DNA of 43,985 nt. It comes from an uncultured Barnesiella sp. (GTDB taxonomy: Bacteria; Bacteroidota; Bacteroidia; Bacteroidales; Barnesiellaceae). Location of the stretch: positions 1 through 43,985 of the forward strand of contig CALUJQ010000026.1 of the NCBI GenBank assembly GCA_944320995.1, read 5' to 3'. The stretch's first letter is position 1. Every line of letters starts with the position of its first letter. The position numbers were made by a program, and so were the translations under genes. The notes below the pieces were generated by a model. The model searched no databases. It was not told where the DNA came from and worked only from the letters and a program-made list of their open reading frames with translations. Shown in pieces: positions 1 to 8,783 of the stretch.

Positions 1-49
1 TTGGTTCGTTCTTCTCGCTATTGAGAAGAATGAACATAAAAGGGAGCGT

Positions 50-148
50 GTCACCCCGCACCCGATGCGGGGTCCAGTCGGGGGCGGCAAAGGAAAGGAC
101 AATCCCCTTGCCGGTATTCTCTGGATTCCGCATCAAGTGCGGAATGAC
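50..148. repeat. REPIN-like inverted-repeat element, copy A
   Basis: A 99-bp element bounded by two 28-bp ends that are imperfect reverse complements of each other. The left end (50-77) and the reverse complement of the right end (121-148) both fit GTCAyyCCGCACyyGATGCGG followed by rrTCCAG. Each end is itself a small palindrome (CCGCA...TGCGG). The interior is purine-rich. This is the layout of paired REP sequences or a small MITE. There is no coding potential. A lone extra right half-end follows at 156-177. Confidence 0.7.
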
Positions 149-206
149 CATACTCTCCGCGTTGAGTGCGGAATGACAGAACAGCGGGGTCCGGTGAAGG
201 GAGCGT

Positions 207-306
207 GTCACCCCGCACCCCGATGCGGGGTCCAGTCGGGGCGGCAAAGGAAAGGACAATCCCCCTGCGGGTATTCTCTGGATTCCGCGTCGTAGCGCGG
301 AATGAC
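207..306. repeat. REPIN-like inverted-repeat element, copy B
   Basis: Second copy of the element at 50-148, in the same orientation and nearly identical through the left end and interior. The right end (278-306) has drifted in its loop. The two full copies and the stray half-end lie head to tail, as expected from local duplication. A third, more degenerate copy sits near the other end of the window (43753-43872). Confidence 0.7.
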
Positions 307-314
307 AAAGCGAT

Positions 315-480
315 CGCCTTTCGCTATCTTTACAGAAAACAGGATGCGGCTTGGCATAGTCAAACTTGAAAACTTCGTTTTCGTTTGCCTCTGCTCTCGC
401 CTTTCACTATCTTTACAGAAAACAGGATGCGGCTTGGCATAGTCAAACTTGAAAACTTCGTTTTCGTTTGCCTCTGCTCT
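315..480 (+). repeat. 83-bp tandem repeat carrying a promoter
   Basis: Two full 83-bp copies (315-397 and 398-480) differ at one base, and a partial third begins at 481. Each unit holds a -33-like TTTG near its end, and the start of the next unit supplies a -7-like TATCTTT. Only the third junction has the consensus TATCTTTG. The two upstream copies read TATCTTTA (325-332 and 408-415). The repeat appears to have copied the promoter of the downstream gene. Confidence 0.8.
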
Positions 481-498
481 CGCCTTTCACTATCTTTG
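467..498 (+). promoter_or_regulatory. Bacteroidetes-type promoter of the transferase/ABC transporter operon
   Basis: TTTG at 467-470, a 20-base spacer, and TATCTTTG at 491-498 match the Bacteroidetes sigma-factor consensus (TTTG, N19-21, TAnnTTTG). A second TATCTTTG follows at 501-508. Transcription would begin near 502-512, giving a leader of only about 20-30 bases before the ATG at 531. No riboswitch fits in that space. Confidence 0.75.
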
Positions 499-530
499 CA
501 TATCTTTGCAGAGATAAACCATATCCAACG

Positions 531-2510
531 ATGAAACGATATTTATACGCCCTGCGTTATCTCCTCTCGATACACTTGTTGGGGCTCATTTTCTTCGCGG
601 CATTCCGCCTGATACTCTTCCTGCAAGGCTATGACTACCTCGCCGGAGAGAATTTATCGATACTTACCTGTCTGCAAGCCTTTGTCCGAGGTTTATGGTT
701 AGACAATGTGGTGGCCTGCTATATCATGATCCTGCCGCTTATCACCGTATCGATATGCGCCTTAATGGGTTATTTCGGGAAAAACCTGTTCCGGGGGCTA
801 AACCTCTTTTTCTCGATTTTCTATATTTTGGCCTTCCTCATTTCGGCGGCCGACATACCCTATTTTGCCTATTTTTTCAAACATATCAACGCCTCGATCT
901 TCAACTGGTTCGGTTATACGGGGACAACCTTAGGGCTCATGTTCGGGGAGTTCTCCTACATCGTCGCCTTCGTGCTGTTCCTGTGCATATCGGCCTTGTT
1001 CATCTATTTCCTCCGGGCGTTACGGGAACGTACCAACCTCGACATACAGCGGGTATCGCCCGAAAAATTCCACTGGCGCAACGAATGGCTCACGCTCCTT
1101 TGCTCCGCGCTCCTTATCGGAGGTTGTCTCTTTGGCATACGGGGCCGTATGGGGTATAACCCGATCAAGGTAAGCGCCGCCTACTATTGCAACAATACGT
1201 TCCTGAACCAACTGGGCATAAGCCCGGCATTCAACCTGCTGCGCAGCTCTCTCGAAGCCTCGAAATCGGAGAACCGGGAAATAGAACTGATGGACGACCA
1301 AGAGGCTATCGCCATCGTGCGCCGGGAACTGCATATCACCGACACTCTCGCCGAGGTGTCGCCTATCGCTCGCCGCATCGCCAACACGGGAGAACCTACC
1401 CGCCAGAATGTGGTGCTGGTCTTTATGGAATCGATGTCGGCCGAATTGATGGGACACTTCGGCAACCCGGAGGGCGTGACACCTTTCCTCGATACGATTG
1501 CCACCCAATCGCTCTGCTTCAACCGCTTCTTCTCGGCCGGAACCCACACCAACCACGCCATACACTCCACCCTCTACTCCTACCCGGCCCTCTTGAAACG
1601 CAACTCGATGAAGGGAGCCGTTATCCCCTTCTTCGCCGGCCTTCCCACCGTCTTGCAGGACCACGGATACAGCACCCTCTTCTTCATGACGCACGAATCG
1701 CAATACGACAACATGAACGGATACCTGCGCACCAATGGGTTCGACCGCATCTTCGCCCAAGAGGATTACCCCCGGGATAAGGTGGTGAACAGTTTCGGCG
1801 TACCAGACGATTTCCTCTATCAATATGCCTTGCCCGTACTTACCCAAACCGCCCGTGAAGGGAAACCCTTCTTCGCCGCTTTGTTGAGTGTGAGCAACCA
1901 CCCGCCTTATGTCATTCCCGAACATTTCAAGACCCACAGCCGCACCGACGAATACCGTATTGTCGAGTTTGCCGACCATGCGTTGGAAGAGTTTATCGAC
2001 AACGCCCGCCGGGAAGAGTGGTTCGACAACACCATTTTTGTCTTTGTGGGCGACCACGGTAAAATCGTGGGAACTCCCCGCAGCGACATGCCCCTATGCT
2101 TCAACCATGTGCCTCTGTTTATCTACTCGCCGGCCTCGATAGCACCGTGCCAAATCGACGACCTCGGCGGGCAAGTCGATATTGCCCCCACACTGTTGGG
2201 GTTGCTCGGCATCGACTACACCGACAACGGGTTTGGCGTGAACCTGCTGCGGGAGAAACGCCGGGCCATCTGCTTTACCTCGGACGACGCCGTCGGCTGC
2301 CTGAACGACTCGCTTTTCTATATCTACAAGCCCAAAGAGGAACAAGAGTGGCTGCTCGCTCACGAGAAGGGAATCGAAAAGGAGGGTGAGATAAACGACA
2401 ATACCGCCCGACAGGATTTGCGCGAGTACGCCTTCTCTATGCTCCAAACGGCCCAATACCTCATGAGCAACGACCTCACCGGAAAATACAAGGGTTATCA
2501 ACCCCGCTAA
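531..2510 (+). CDS. LtaS-like/sulfatase-fold membrane phosphotransferase
   Basis: A 659-residue inner-membrane protein of the alkaline-phosphatase/sulfatase superfamily, related to lipoteichoic-acid synthases and phosphoglycerol transferases. About five hydrophobic segments lie in residues 8-205, and the catalytic domain begins near residue 290. FMESMS (E300) is the expected metal-ligand position. AGTHTNH (T338 or T340) sits where the catalytic threonine is expected, and FVGDHG is the later metal-binding motif. The family moves phosphoglycerol or phosphoethanolamine from phospholipid to envelope glycans or lipids; the acceptor here is unknown. The start is the ATG at 531, because the longer reading begins with TTG inside the promoter. 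It is 13 bases upstream of the substrate-binding protein and probably co-transcribed with it, although the functional link is not obvious. Confidence 0.85.
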   Translation: MKRYLYALRYLLSIHLLGLIFFAAFRLILFLQGYDYLAGENLSILTCLQAFVRGLWLDNVVACYIMILPLITVSICALMGYFGKNLFRGLNLFFSIFYILAFLISAADIPYFAYFFKHINASIFNWFGYTGTTLGLMFGEFSYIVAFVLFLCISALFIYFLRALRERTNLDIQRVSPEKFHWRNEWLTLLCSALLIGGCLFGIRGRMGYNPIKVSAAYYCNNTFLNQLGISPAFNLLRSSLEASKSENREIELMDDQEAIAIVRRELHITDTLAEVSPIARRIANTGEPTRQNVVLVFMESMSAELMGHFGNPEGVTPFLDTIATQSLCFNRFFSAGTHTNHAIHSTLYSYPALLKRNSMKGAVIPFFAGLPTVLQDHGYSTLFFMTHESQYDNMNGYLRTNGFDRIFAQEDYPRDKVVNSFGVPDDFLYQYALPVLTQTAREGKPFFAALLSVSNHPPYVIPEHFKTHSRTDEYRIVEFADHALEEFIDNARREEWFDNTIFVFVGDHGKIVGTPRSDMPLCFNHVPLFIYSPASIAPCQIDDLGGQVDIAPTLLGLLGIDYTDNGFGVNLLREKRRAICFTSDDAVGCLNDSLFYIYKPKEEQEWLLAHEKGIEKEGEINDNTARQDLREYAFSMLQTAQYLMSNDLTGKYKGYQPR

Positions 2511-2523
2511 ACCAACTGCAATC

Positions 2524-3654
2524 ATGAACAGACTTCGGTATATCCCCACGCTCGCGATACTCGCTCTCCTCTCGGTGCAGTGCAGCCCGAGGCAGAAAAG
2601 CGACAACGCCTCAAACCGCAACGATACCCTCATACACCATGCCGAGTTGCTCTCGGTCATTCGCCACGAAAATTACACCGATGTACAGATAACCAACCCG
2701 TGGGACACCACCCGGCTGCTACATCGCTATCTGCTCGTCTCCCGGGATAAAGAATTGCCGGCAGGACTGCCGTCGGGAACGGTCGTAAAGACGCCTCTCG
2801 AAAACTCCTTAATCTACTCGTCGGTACACGTCAGCGCGCTGGATATGCTGGACGCCCTCGACCAAATAGGCGGGGTGTGCGACCTCTCCTATATCAAGAC
2901 TCCCGGCCTGCTGGCCCGCGCCCGGGCGGGAAAGGTGGTCGATGCGGGTAACTCGATGAACCCCGACATCGAACAGGTGATGGCCCTCTCGCCCGACGCC
3001 ATACTGCTATCGCCCTTCGAGAATGCCGGGTATGGCCGCATCGGGAAAATGGGAATCCCCATTATCGAATGTGCCGACTACCTCGAAACGTCGCCGCTGG
3101 GCCGCGCCGAATGGATCAAACTCTTCGGACTCCTATACGGGAAAGAGGCGAAGGCCGACTCGATATTCGCACTCATCGAACAGAATTACAGGCAGTTGAC
3201 CGAACGCATGCAATCGGTTGCCCATACGCCTACCGTCATCAGTGAGCAGAAAAGCGGCTCGGCATGGTACATGCCGGGCGGGAAGAGCTATATGGCCCGC
3301 CTCTTTGCCGATGCCGGTGCCGCCTATCCGTGGAGCGAAAACAGCGAATCGGGCTCCATACCGCTCTCCTTCGAAACCGTATTCGCCCAAGCCGGCAACG
3401 CCGACATCTGGCTCATCAAGTCGTTCAACGTCGGGACTCTTTCCTATAAAACCCTGCAAAAAGAGTATGCCCCCTACGCCCGCTTCAAAGCATTCAGAGA
3501 CCGTAAAATATACCGCTGCGACACCGCCTTGTGCAACTATTACGAAGAGACCCCCTTCCGCCCCGACCTGCTGTTACAGGAGCTGGCCGCGCTGTTTCAC
3601 CCCGAATTATTCCCCGATTACACATTCCTCTACTACCAACCGCTACCCGAATGA
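2524..3654 (+). CDS. ABC transporter substrate-binding lipoprotein (FecB/BtuF type)
   Basis: A 376-residue predicted lipoprotein with signal peptide and lipobox LSVQC (Cys20). It has the two-lobed fold of class III periplasmic binding proteins for iron chelates, haem or cobamides. Features include the VHVSALDMLDALDQIGGV segment, the LSPDAILLSPFENAG stretch typical of the first lobe, and a later EQKSGSAWYMPGG segment. Its stop overlaps the permease ATG, and the ATPase follows, so the three form one importer. The ligand cannot be read from sequence: there is no TonB receptor, corrinoid enzyme or cobalamin riboswitch nearby, so both iron-chelate and B12-type cargo remain possible. Confidence 0.88.
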   Translation: MNRLRYIPTLAILALLSVQCSPRQKSDNASNRNDTLIHHAELLSVIRHENYTDVQITNPWDTTRLLHRYLLVSRDKELPAGLPSGTVVKTPLENSLIYSSVHVSALDMLDALDQIGGVCDLSYIKTPGLLARARAGKVVDAGNSMNPDIEQVMALSPDAILLSPFENAGYGRIGKMGIPIIECADYLETSPLGRAEWIKLFGLLYGKEAKADSIFALIEQNYRQLTERMQSVAHTPTVISEQKSGSAWYMPGGKSYMARLFADAGAAYPWSENSESGSIPLSFETVFAQAGNADIWLIKSFNVGTLSYKTLQKEYAPYARFKAFRDRKIYRCDTALCNYYEETPFRPDLLLQELAALFHPELFPDYTFLYYQPLPE

Positions 3655-4700
3655 ACAGACACCCCTCACCCCAACGAGAAAAACGCTTGATCATAAGCCT
3701 TTTGCTACTCCTTTTGGCATTATGTGCCGCCAACCTGTGGTTCGGCTCGGTACAGATTCCGGGCTCGGCGGTATGGGATATCCTGTGCGGACGGAAACCC
3801 GAAAAAGAGGTGTGGAAATTTATCGTACTGGACTCGCGATTGCCGCAAATGGTGGCTGCCCTCCTCTCGGGCGCCGCGCTGGCCGTAGCGGGCCTGCTGC
3901 TCCAAACGGCGTTCAACAACCCGCTCGCCGGCCCCTCGATACTGGGCATCGACACGGGAGCCAGTTTGGGCGTGGCATTGGTCATGCTTTTCTGCGGGGG
4001 AAGCCTCGGCCTCACCGAATCGACCACCCTGTCGGGCTTCACCGCCATTATCGCGGGAGCATTCATCGGCTCGATTATCGTATTGGGCACGATACTCTTC
4101 TTCTCGACCATCGTCAAAAACAATATCATGCTGCTCATCGTGGGTATCATGGTAGGCTACATCACCTCGTCGGTCATCTCGCTGCTCAACTATTTCGCCA
4201 CAGCCGAAGGGGTACACTCCTACACCATCTGGGGCATGGGCAATTTCAGCGGCGTCACCGGCGACCAGCTTCCCTATTTCGCCCTCTCGGTATCGGCGGG
4301 ACTCCTTATCGCCATACTCCTCATCAAACCGCTCAACGCCCTGCTGCTGGGCGACCGCTACGCCGCCAACCTCGGGGTAAACATCAGGCTCACCCGCAAC
4401 CTGCTGCTTATCGTCACCGGACTGCTCACCGCCTCGACCACCGCATTTTGCGGGCCCATCTCGTTCATCGGGCTGGCCGTCCCCCACATTGCCCGCCTGC
4501 TGTTGGGCAGCTCGAACCACAACACCCTGTTACCGATGACCATGCTCTGCGGTGCCGTCACCACGCTGTTGTGCAACCTCATCTGCATACTGCCCGGCGA
4601 ATCGGGGATTCTGCCCATCAACGCCATTACCCCGATATTGGGCGCCCCGGTTATCATCTATGTCATTATCAACCAACGTAAAATACAATACTTCAACTGA
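3651..4700 (+). CDS. FecCD-family ABC transporter permease
   Basis: A 349-residue polytopic inner-membrane permease of the FecCD/BtuC family. The first membrane segment (LIISLLLLLLALCAANLWFG) is followed by the family signature DSRLPQMVAALLSGAALAVAGLLLQ and then NNPLAGPSILGIDTGASLG. Late in the protein, FCGPISFIGLAVPHIAR is the conserved segment that meets the ATPase. The start at 3651 overlaps the upstream stop (ATGA), which fits translational coupling; the longer reading from 3531 lies inside the upstream gene. Its end overlaps the ATPase start by one base. The product should be half of a homodimeric channel that pumps a chelate from periplasm to cytoplasm. Confidence 0.93.
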   Translation: MNRHPSPQREKRLIISLLLLLLALCAANLWFGSVQIPGSAVWDILCGRKPEKEVWKFIVLDSRLPQMVAALLSGAALAVAGLLLQTAFNNPLAGPSILGIDTGASLGVALVMLFCGGSLGLTESTTLSGFTAIIAGAFIGSIIVLGTILFFSTIVKNNIMLLIVGIMVGYITSSVISLLNYFATAEGVHSYTIWGMGNFSGVTGDQLPYFALSVSAGLLIAILLIKPLNALLLGDRYAANLGVNIRLTRNLLLIVTGLLTASTTAFCGPISFIGLAVPHIARLLLGSSNHNTLLPMTMLCGAVTTLLCNLICILPGESGILPINAITPILGAPVIIYVIINQRKIQYFN

Positions 4701-5725
4701 TGGAGAAAGAGACTGCAATACTGTCGGCACAACAGCTCGGAATCGGCTACAAAACAAGTCACCGCGGCATGAAAGAGGTTCACGGCAACTTGTCGTTCGT
4801 CCTGCAACGAGGCGAACTCACCTGCCTGCTGGGCGCCAACGGCTCGGGCAAATCGACCTTATTGCGCACCCTCTCGGCCTCGCAACCTCCGCTGTCGGGG
4901 GAAGTCCTGTTGGAGGGGAACACACTTTCAACACTTTCGGAACGGGAAATCTCCCGAAAAATAGGAGTCGTACTCACCGACAAAACCCAAACCGGCGGAC
5001 TGACCGTCTATGAACTGGTCGCCCTCGGCCGACAACCGCATACCGGATTTTTCGGCCGTCTCGACCGCCAAGACCGTCTTGTCGTCGAACAGGCTATCGA
5101 GGCCGTGGGTATCGCCCACAAAGCCGATACCTATATGGCTCAACTGTCCGACGGCGAAAAACAAAAAGCCATGATCGCCAAAGTGCTGGCGCAAGAGTGC
5201 CCGTTGGTTATCCTCGACGAACCTACCGCCTTTCTCGATGTAGTGAGCCGCATAGAAATCATGTCCTTGTTGCATCGTATCGCAACGGCTCAGCACAAAG
5301 CAATCCTGCTCTCGACCCACGACATCGAGCAAGCCCTCGTATTGGCCGACCGGCTGTGGCTGCTGCGGAAAGAGTGCGGAATGCGTTGCGGCGTGACCGA
5401 AGACCTCATTCTCAACGGCGACCTCGATACCCTCTTCGACCGAAAGGAAATTTGTTTCGACCGCGCACACGGCAGTTATTACCCCTCGGTACAATGGGAG
5501 AAAGAGATCGTCGTGGAAGCCACCGACGAAACCCTGCTTCACTGGACAATCAACGCCCTTAACCGCAACAACTACGGCTGTCGCATCACCCCCGACGAAA
5601 ACTCGCCTGCACTGCCCCGCCTCACCGTGACCGACGCACACACACTCTCCCTGCATACCCCGACCGGCACGCAGACCTTCACCCACTTTGCCACCCTCAT
5701 CGAGCAGCTGAAAAAACAAAACTGA
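4700..5725 (+). CDS. ABC transporter ATPase (FecE/BtuD type) with C-terminal extension
   Basis: A 341-residue ATP-binding subunit of the importer. The Walker A is GANGSGKST (45-53), the signature LSDGEKQ (149-155), the Walker B LVILDE (169-174), and the switch histidine H207. FecE-type ATPases are usually about 255-265 residues. This one continues for roughly 80 residues past the ABC core with a polar segment rich in Thr and Asn that I cannot assign; it may be a regulatory or dimer-contact module. The gene ends one base before the convergent lpxB stop, leaving no room for a separate terminator, so the two transcripts probably overlap at their 3' ends. Confidence 0.92.
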   Translation: MEKETAILSAQQLGIGYKTSHRGMKEVHGNLSFVLQRGELTCLLGANGSGKSTLLRTLSASQPPLSGEVLLEGNTLSTLSEREISRKIGVVLTDKTQTGGLTVYELVALGRQPHTGFFGRLDRQDRLVVEQAIEAVGIAHKADTYMAQLSDGEKQKAMIAKVLAQECPLVILDEPTAFLDVVSRIEIMSLLHRIATAQHKAILLSTHDIEQALVLADRLWLLRKECGMRCGVTEDLILNGDLDTLFDRKEICFDRAHGSYYPSVQWEKEIVVEATDETLLHWTINALNRNNYGCRITPDENSPALPRLTVTDAHTLSLHTPTGTQTFTHFATLIEQLKKQN

Positions 5726-5726
5726 T

Positions 5727-6854
5727 TTATCCCCGCAAAGCTGCCACTATCGAGCGGGCCGCATTTTCGGGCGCACCCGGCGCACCCAACCGGTCGGTCA
5801 CAAGGTCATACCCCGCCAACATGCGCTTCCGGTTCTCCTCTTCGAACAGCCGGGACAACTCCCGACGCAAATTCACGGCCGTAGCCCGGTAACCCAGCAG
5901 TTCGCACACCACAGGGGCATTGGCAATGAGATTGACCAGAGAAACATAAGGGACTTTGAGAATTTTCTCGAATATCTTGTAAAACAGTTTACCCCCGCCT
6001 ACCCAATAACAAACCACCTGCGGAACCCGCAACAAGGCCGTCTCGAGCGTAGCCGTGCCCGACGTGACCAACGCCGCCCGGCTCTGTTGCAACAACCGGT
6101 AAGTCTTGTCCTGTACCACCTTCACCCGATGTCCCTGTAAATAGGGCGTATAAAGGTCGGGCGGGATACCGGGCGCACCGGCAACGACCAGCTGGTAGTC
6201 GGGGAACGACTCGGCCGCCTCGATCATCATCGGCAAATTATTCTTGATTTCAGAGACCCGGCTGCCGGCCAGCAGGGCGATAATGGGTTTTCGCTCCAAT
6301 CCGCACCCGGTCACGAAATCGTCGAAAGTCTCGTCGGCAAAAGGCCGGACAGCCAACTCGTCAACCGTAGGATTGCCCACATATTCTATCTCGTAATGGT
6401 GCCGGGCATAAAACGGCACTTCGAACGGCAGTATCGAATAAAGCCGGTCAACATAGCGGCGAATACTCTTCACCCGCCACTCTTTCCATGCCCATATCTT
6501 GGGGGAAATATAGTAATAAACGGGGATATTCAACCGGCGCTTCACATACTTGGCTATCTTCAGATTGAACCCCGGATAATCGACGAGAATCACCGCATCG
6601 GGACACCATGCGGCAATATCCTGTTTGCACAAACGCATATTGGCCAGTACCTTGTCGAGGTTCATCAACACCGGGATAAAACCCATATAGGCCATATCGC
6701 GGTAATGTTTCACCAACATACCTCCGCACGCCGCCATGAGATCGCCCCCGAAAAAGCGAAACTCGGCATCGGGGTCCTCCCGCAGCAACGCTTTCATCAA
6801 ATTGGAGGCATGCAAATCGCCCGATGCCTCCCCCGCTATCAAATAGTATTTCAT
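5727..6854 (-). CDS. lpxB: lipid-A-disaccharide synthase
   Basis: A 375-residue glycosyltransferase (family GT19) that joins UDP-2,3-diacylglucosamine to lipid X to make the lipid A disaccharide at the inner membrane. Diagnostic segments are the N-terminal YYLIAGEASGDLHASNLM, FFGGDLMAACGG, DYPGFNLKIAKYVK, YYISPKIWAWKEWR and the nucleotide-binding region LLAGSRVSEIKNNLP. I start at the ATG at 6854; the two-residue-longer reading begins with TTG at 6860. It follows the YbjQ-family gene by about 25 bases and shares its promoter. A lipid A gene confirms a Gram-negative envelope. Confidence 0.95.
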   Translation of the reverse strand: MKYYLIAGEASGDLHASNLMKALLREDPDAEFRFFGGDLMAACGGMLVKHYRDMAYMGFIPVLMNLDKVLANMRLCKQDIAAWCPDAVILVDYPGFNLKIAKYVKRRLNIPVYYYISPKIWAWKEWRVKSIRRYVDRLYSILPFEVPFYARHHYEIEYVGNPTVDELAVRPFADETFDDFVTGCGLERKPIIALLAGSRVSEIKNNLPMMIEAAESFPDYQLVVAGAPGIPPDLYTPYLQGHRVKVVQDKTYRLLQQSRAALVTSGTATLETALLRVPQVVCYWVGGGKLFYKIFEKILKVPYVSLVNLIANAPVVCELLGYRATAVNLRRELSRLFEEENRKRMLAGYDLVTDRLGAPGAPENAARSIVAALRG

Positions 6855-6881
6855 ACGCAATACAAACTATAAACGGCCACC

Positions 6882-7202
6882 CTACTCGATACGCACGGCC
6901 GTACCGCTGCATGTCACCATCAGCATGCTACCCGATGCACCTACTGTCTCATAATCGAGATCGATACCTATCACGGCATTGGCGCCCAACGACTCGGCCG
7001 TTCGAGCCATCTCTTCGAGGGCCGTCTTCTTCGCCTTTTGCAAAACCTCCTCGTATGCCGACGAACGGCCACCGAAAAAATCTCTTACTCCGGCCATGAA
7101 ATCACGGAACACATTGGCCCCGATAATCGTTTCACCGGTTACGACACCATAATATTTCACGATATGCCGCCCTTCCACCGAAGGTGTTGTTGTCATTAAC
7201 AT
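6882..7202 (-). CDS. YbjQ/UPF0145 family protein
   Basis: A small protein (106 residues, or 104 if the second ATG at 7196 is used) that closely matches the E. coli YbjQ family along its whole length. Matching segments are [57 protein letters not shown] and [12 protein letters not shown]. Members form pentamers and are annotated as putative heavy-metal-binding proteins, but no biochemical role is established. It is the first gene of a two-gene unit with lpxB, driven by the promoter at 7233-7264. Confidence 0.92.
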   Translation of the reverse strand: MLMTTTPSVEGRHIVKYYGVVTGETIIGANVFRDFMAGVRDFFGGRSSAYEEVLQKAKKTALEEMARTAESLGANAVIGIDLDYETVGASGSMLMVTCSGTAVRIE

Positions 7203-7232
7203 AAATGTCTGTATTTATAAATTATCTTCGAA

Positions 7233-7264
7233 CAAACTTAACAAAAAGAATCTGATTTTACAAA
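7233..7264 (-). promoter_or_regulatory. Promoter for ybjQ-like gene and lpxB
   Basis: Read on the minus strand: TTTG (7264-7261), a 20-base spacer, and TAAGTTTG (7240-7233). This is a near-perfect Bacteroidetes housekeeping promoter. Transcription would start near 7228, leaving a leader of about 25-30 bases. Confidence 0.7.
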
Positions 7265-7337
7265 TCTATGTACACCGGTTCAAAGAAATCGTCGGCCCGC
7301 CGCAATAAAGAGAGCCCGACACCGTTTGTATTATACG

Positions 7338-8765
7338 ATGAGATCTATATCTTGCACGTTTATCACTCTGACCCTGCTGGTAGGAAGTCTGCTTACCGGC
7401 TGTATCGACGACGACTTCACCACGAACCCGTCGCATGTGCTCGCGTTCTCGACCGACACGGTAGCCTTCGACACGGTGTTTACTACGATAGGCACCTCGA
7501 CCCGCTCGTTCCGGGTTTACAATCCCAATAAAAAATCGCTCAACATCTCCTCGATCAAATTGGCCGATGCCGAGCGGTCGGGCTTTCACATCAACGTTGA
7601 CGGCATGTCGGGCGACTATTTCACCGATGTGGAGATCCGGGGGAAAGACAGCCTCTATGTCTTTGTCGAAGCCAATATCGACCCCACCGACCAAGACAAT
7701 CCCATTTTTATCGTTGACTCGATTGTCTTCCTCACCAACGGCGTACAACAAGATGTGAAGCTCACCGCCTACGGGCAGGACGTGATTATCAAGCGGGGCG
7801 AAACCGTCACGACCGATACCCGCCTCACCGCCGAACGGCCCTACCTCATCTACGACAGTCTGGTCGTGGCTCCGGGCGCTACCCTGCAAATCGACCCGGG
7901 AGCACGGGTACATTTCCACAACCGGGCTTCATTGCTGATACAAGGGCGGCTGCAAGCCGAGGGCACGTTCGAAAATCCCATACAGATACGGGGCGACCGC
8001 CTCGACCGGCTGTTTGCCGACCTTCCCTATGACAACTTGGGCGGACAGTGGGGCGGCATACGCTTCTACCCCGAGAGTTTCGGCAATACGATTTCCTACG
8101 CCCATGTGAGAGGCATGTCGTCGGGGATTGTACTCGACTCGTGCGCCACCGAAGAGACCCGTCTCGAAATTGCCAACTCGCGCATACGCAACTCGTCGGG
8201 CAACCTTATTACCTCGAAGTACAGCCGAATGAACTGTTGGAACAGCGAACTGTCGGACGCCGCCGGGGCCGTGCTCTCGCTTACCGGGGGAATAGCCGAC
8301 TTCACCCATTGCACCATTGTCAACTACTATTTCTACGACATCATCACCTCACCCATCGTGACGATGAGCTACTGTGCTGCGGCCGATTCGATTCAAGGCG
8401 GAGCACCACTGTTGCGGGCCCGTTTCAACAACACGATTCTCTACGGGAACACCTCCGAAATATCCTCGCTCGATTTCACCGGGAGCCATGTCCTCTTCCG
8501 CTCCTGCCTCTTCCGTTCCAACGGCGAGGACGACGACAATTTCATCAACACCGTGTGGAGTGGCAAACCCTGCTTCAAAGCCACCGGCGAAGAGCACTAT
8601 TTCTACAACTACGAGATAGGCTCCGAAGAATCGGACGCCATCGGTAAAGGAGACCCTTCGTTTGCGGTATTCCCCCTCGACAAAGACATGTATGGCCATC
8701 TGCGAACAGAGCGCGTCGATATAGGAGCATACCAGTATATTCCGCAAGAGAATCCCGAGGAATAG
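7338..8765 (+). CDS. Lipoprotein with right-handed beta-helix domain
   Basis: A 475-residue predicted surface or periplasmic lipoprotein. The signal peptide ends at the lipobox LLTGC (Cys22). Residues of about 35-140 form an Ig-like segment beginning LAFSTDTVAFDTVFTTIG, a pattern common in Bacteroidales lipoproteins. From about residue 160, repeated short strands (IYDSLVVAPGATLQIDPGAR, LLIQGRLQAEGTFENPIQIR) mark a right-handed parallel beta-helix with N/S-rich turns. The C-terminal phrase RVDIGAYQY is frequent in such proteins. No catalytic residues are recognisable, so carbohydrate binding or a structural role is only a guess. The ATG at 7338 is preferred to a TTG at 7326. Confidence 0.82.
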   Translation: MRSISCTFITLTLLVGSLLTGCIDDDFTTNPSHVLAFSTDTVAFDTVFTTIGTSTRSFRVYNPNKKSLNISSIKLADAERSGFHINVDGMSGDYFTDVEIRGKDSLYVFVEANIDPTDQDNPIFIVDSIVFLTNGVQQDVKLTAYGQDVIIKRGETVTTDTRLTAERPYLIYDSLVVAPGATLQIDPGARVHFHNRASLLIQGRLQAEGTFENPIQIRGDRLDRLFADLPYDNLGGQWGGIRFYPESFGNTISYAHVRGMSSGIVLDSCATEETRLEIANSRIRNSSGNLITSKYSRMNCWNSELSDAAGAVLSLTGGIADFTHCTIVNYYFYDIITSPIVTMSYCAAADSIQGGAPLLRARFNNTILYGNTSEISSLDFTGSHVLFRSCLFRSNGEDDDNFINTVWSGKPCFKATGEEHYFYNYEIGSEESDAIGKGDPSFAVFPLDKDMYGHLRTERVDIGAYQYIPQENPEE

Positions 8766-8783
8766 AAACTGCACACCGGTTTC
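8765..8783 (+). terminator. Weak hairpin after the beta-helix lipoprotein gene
   Basis: GAAACTG and CGGTTTC pair through 7 positions (one G-T) around a 5-base loop, starting at the last base of the stop codon. There is no clear T tract, so this is a weak candidate. Confidence 0.3.

Noticed and set aside
315..498. Possible CRISPR array
   Set aside because: There are only two and a part copies, directly joined, with no spacers and no cas genes.
1020..2057. A 345-codon minus-strand frame
   Set aside because: It lies antisense to the LtaS-like gene, which has clear motifs; no independent evidence supports it.
2400..2523. Cobalamin riboswitch for the importer
   Set aside because: Neither the 13-base gap nor the 20-30-base leader at 502-530 has room or motifs for one.
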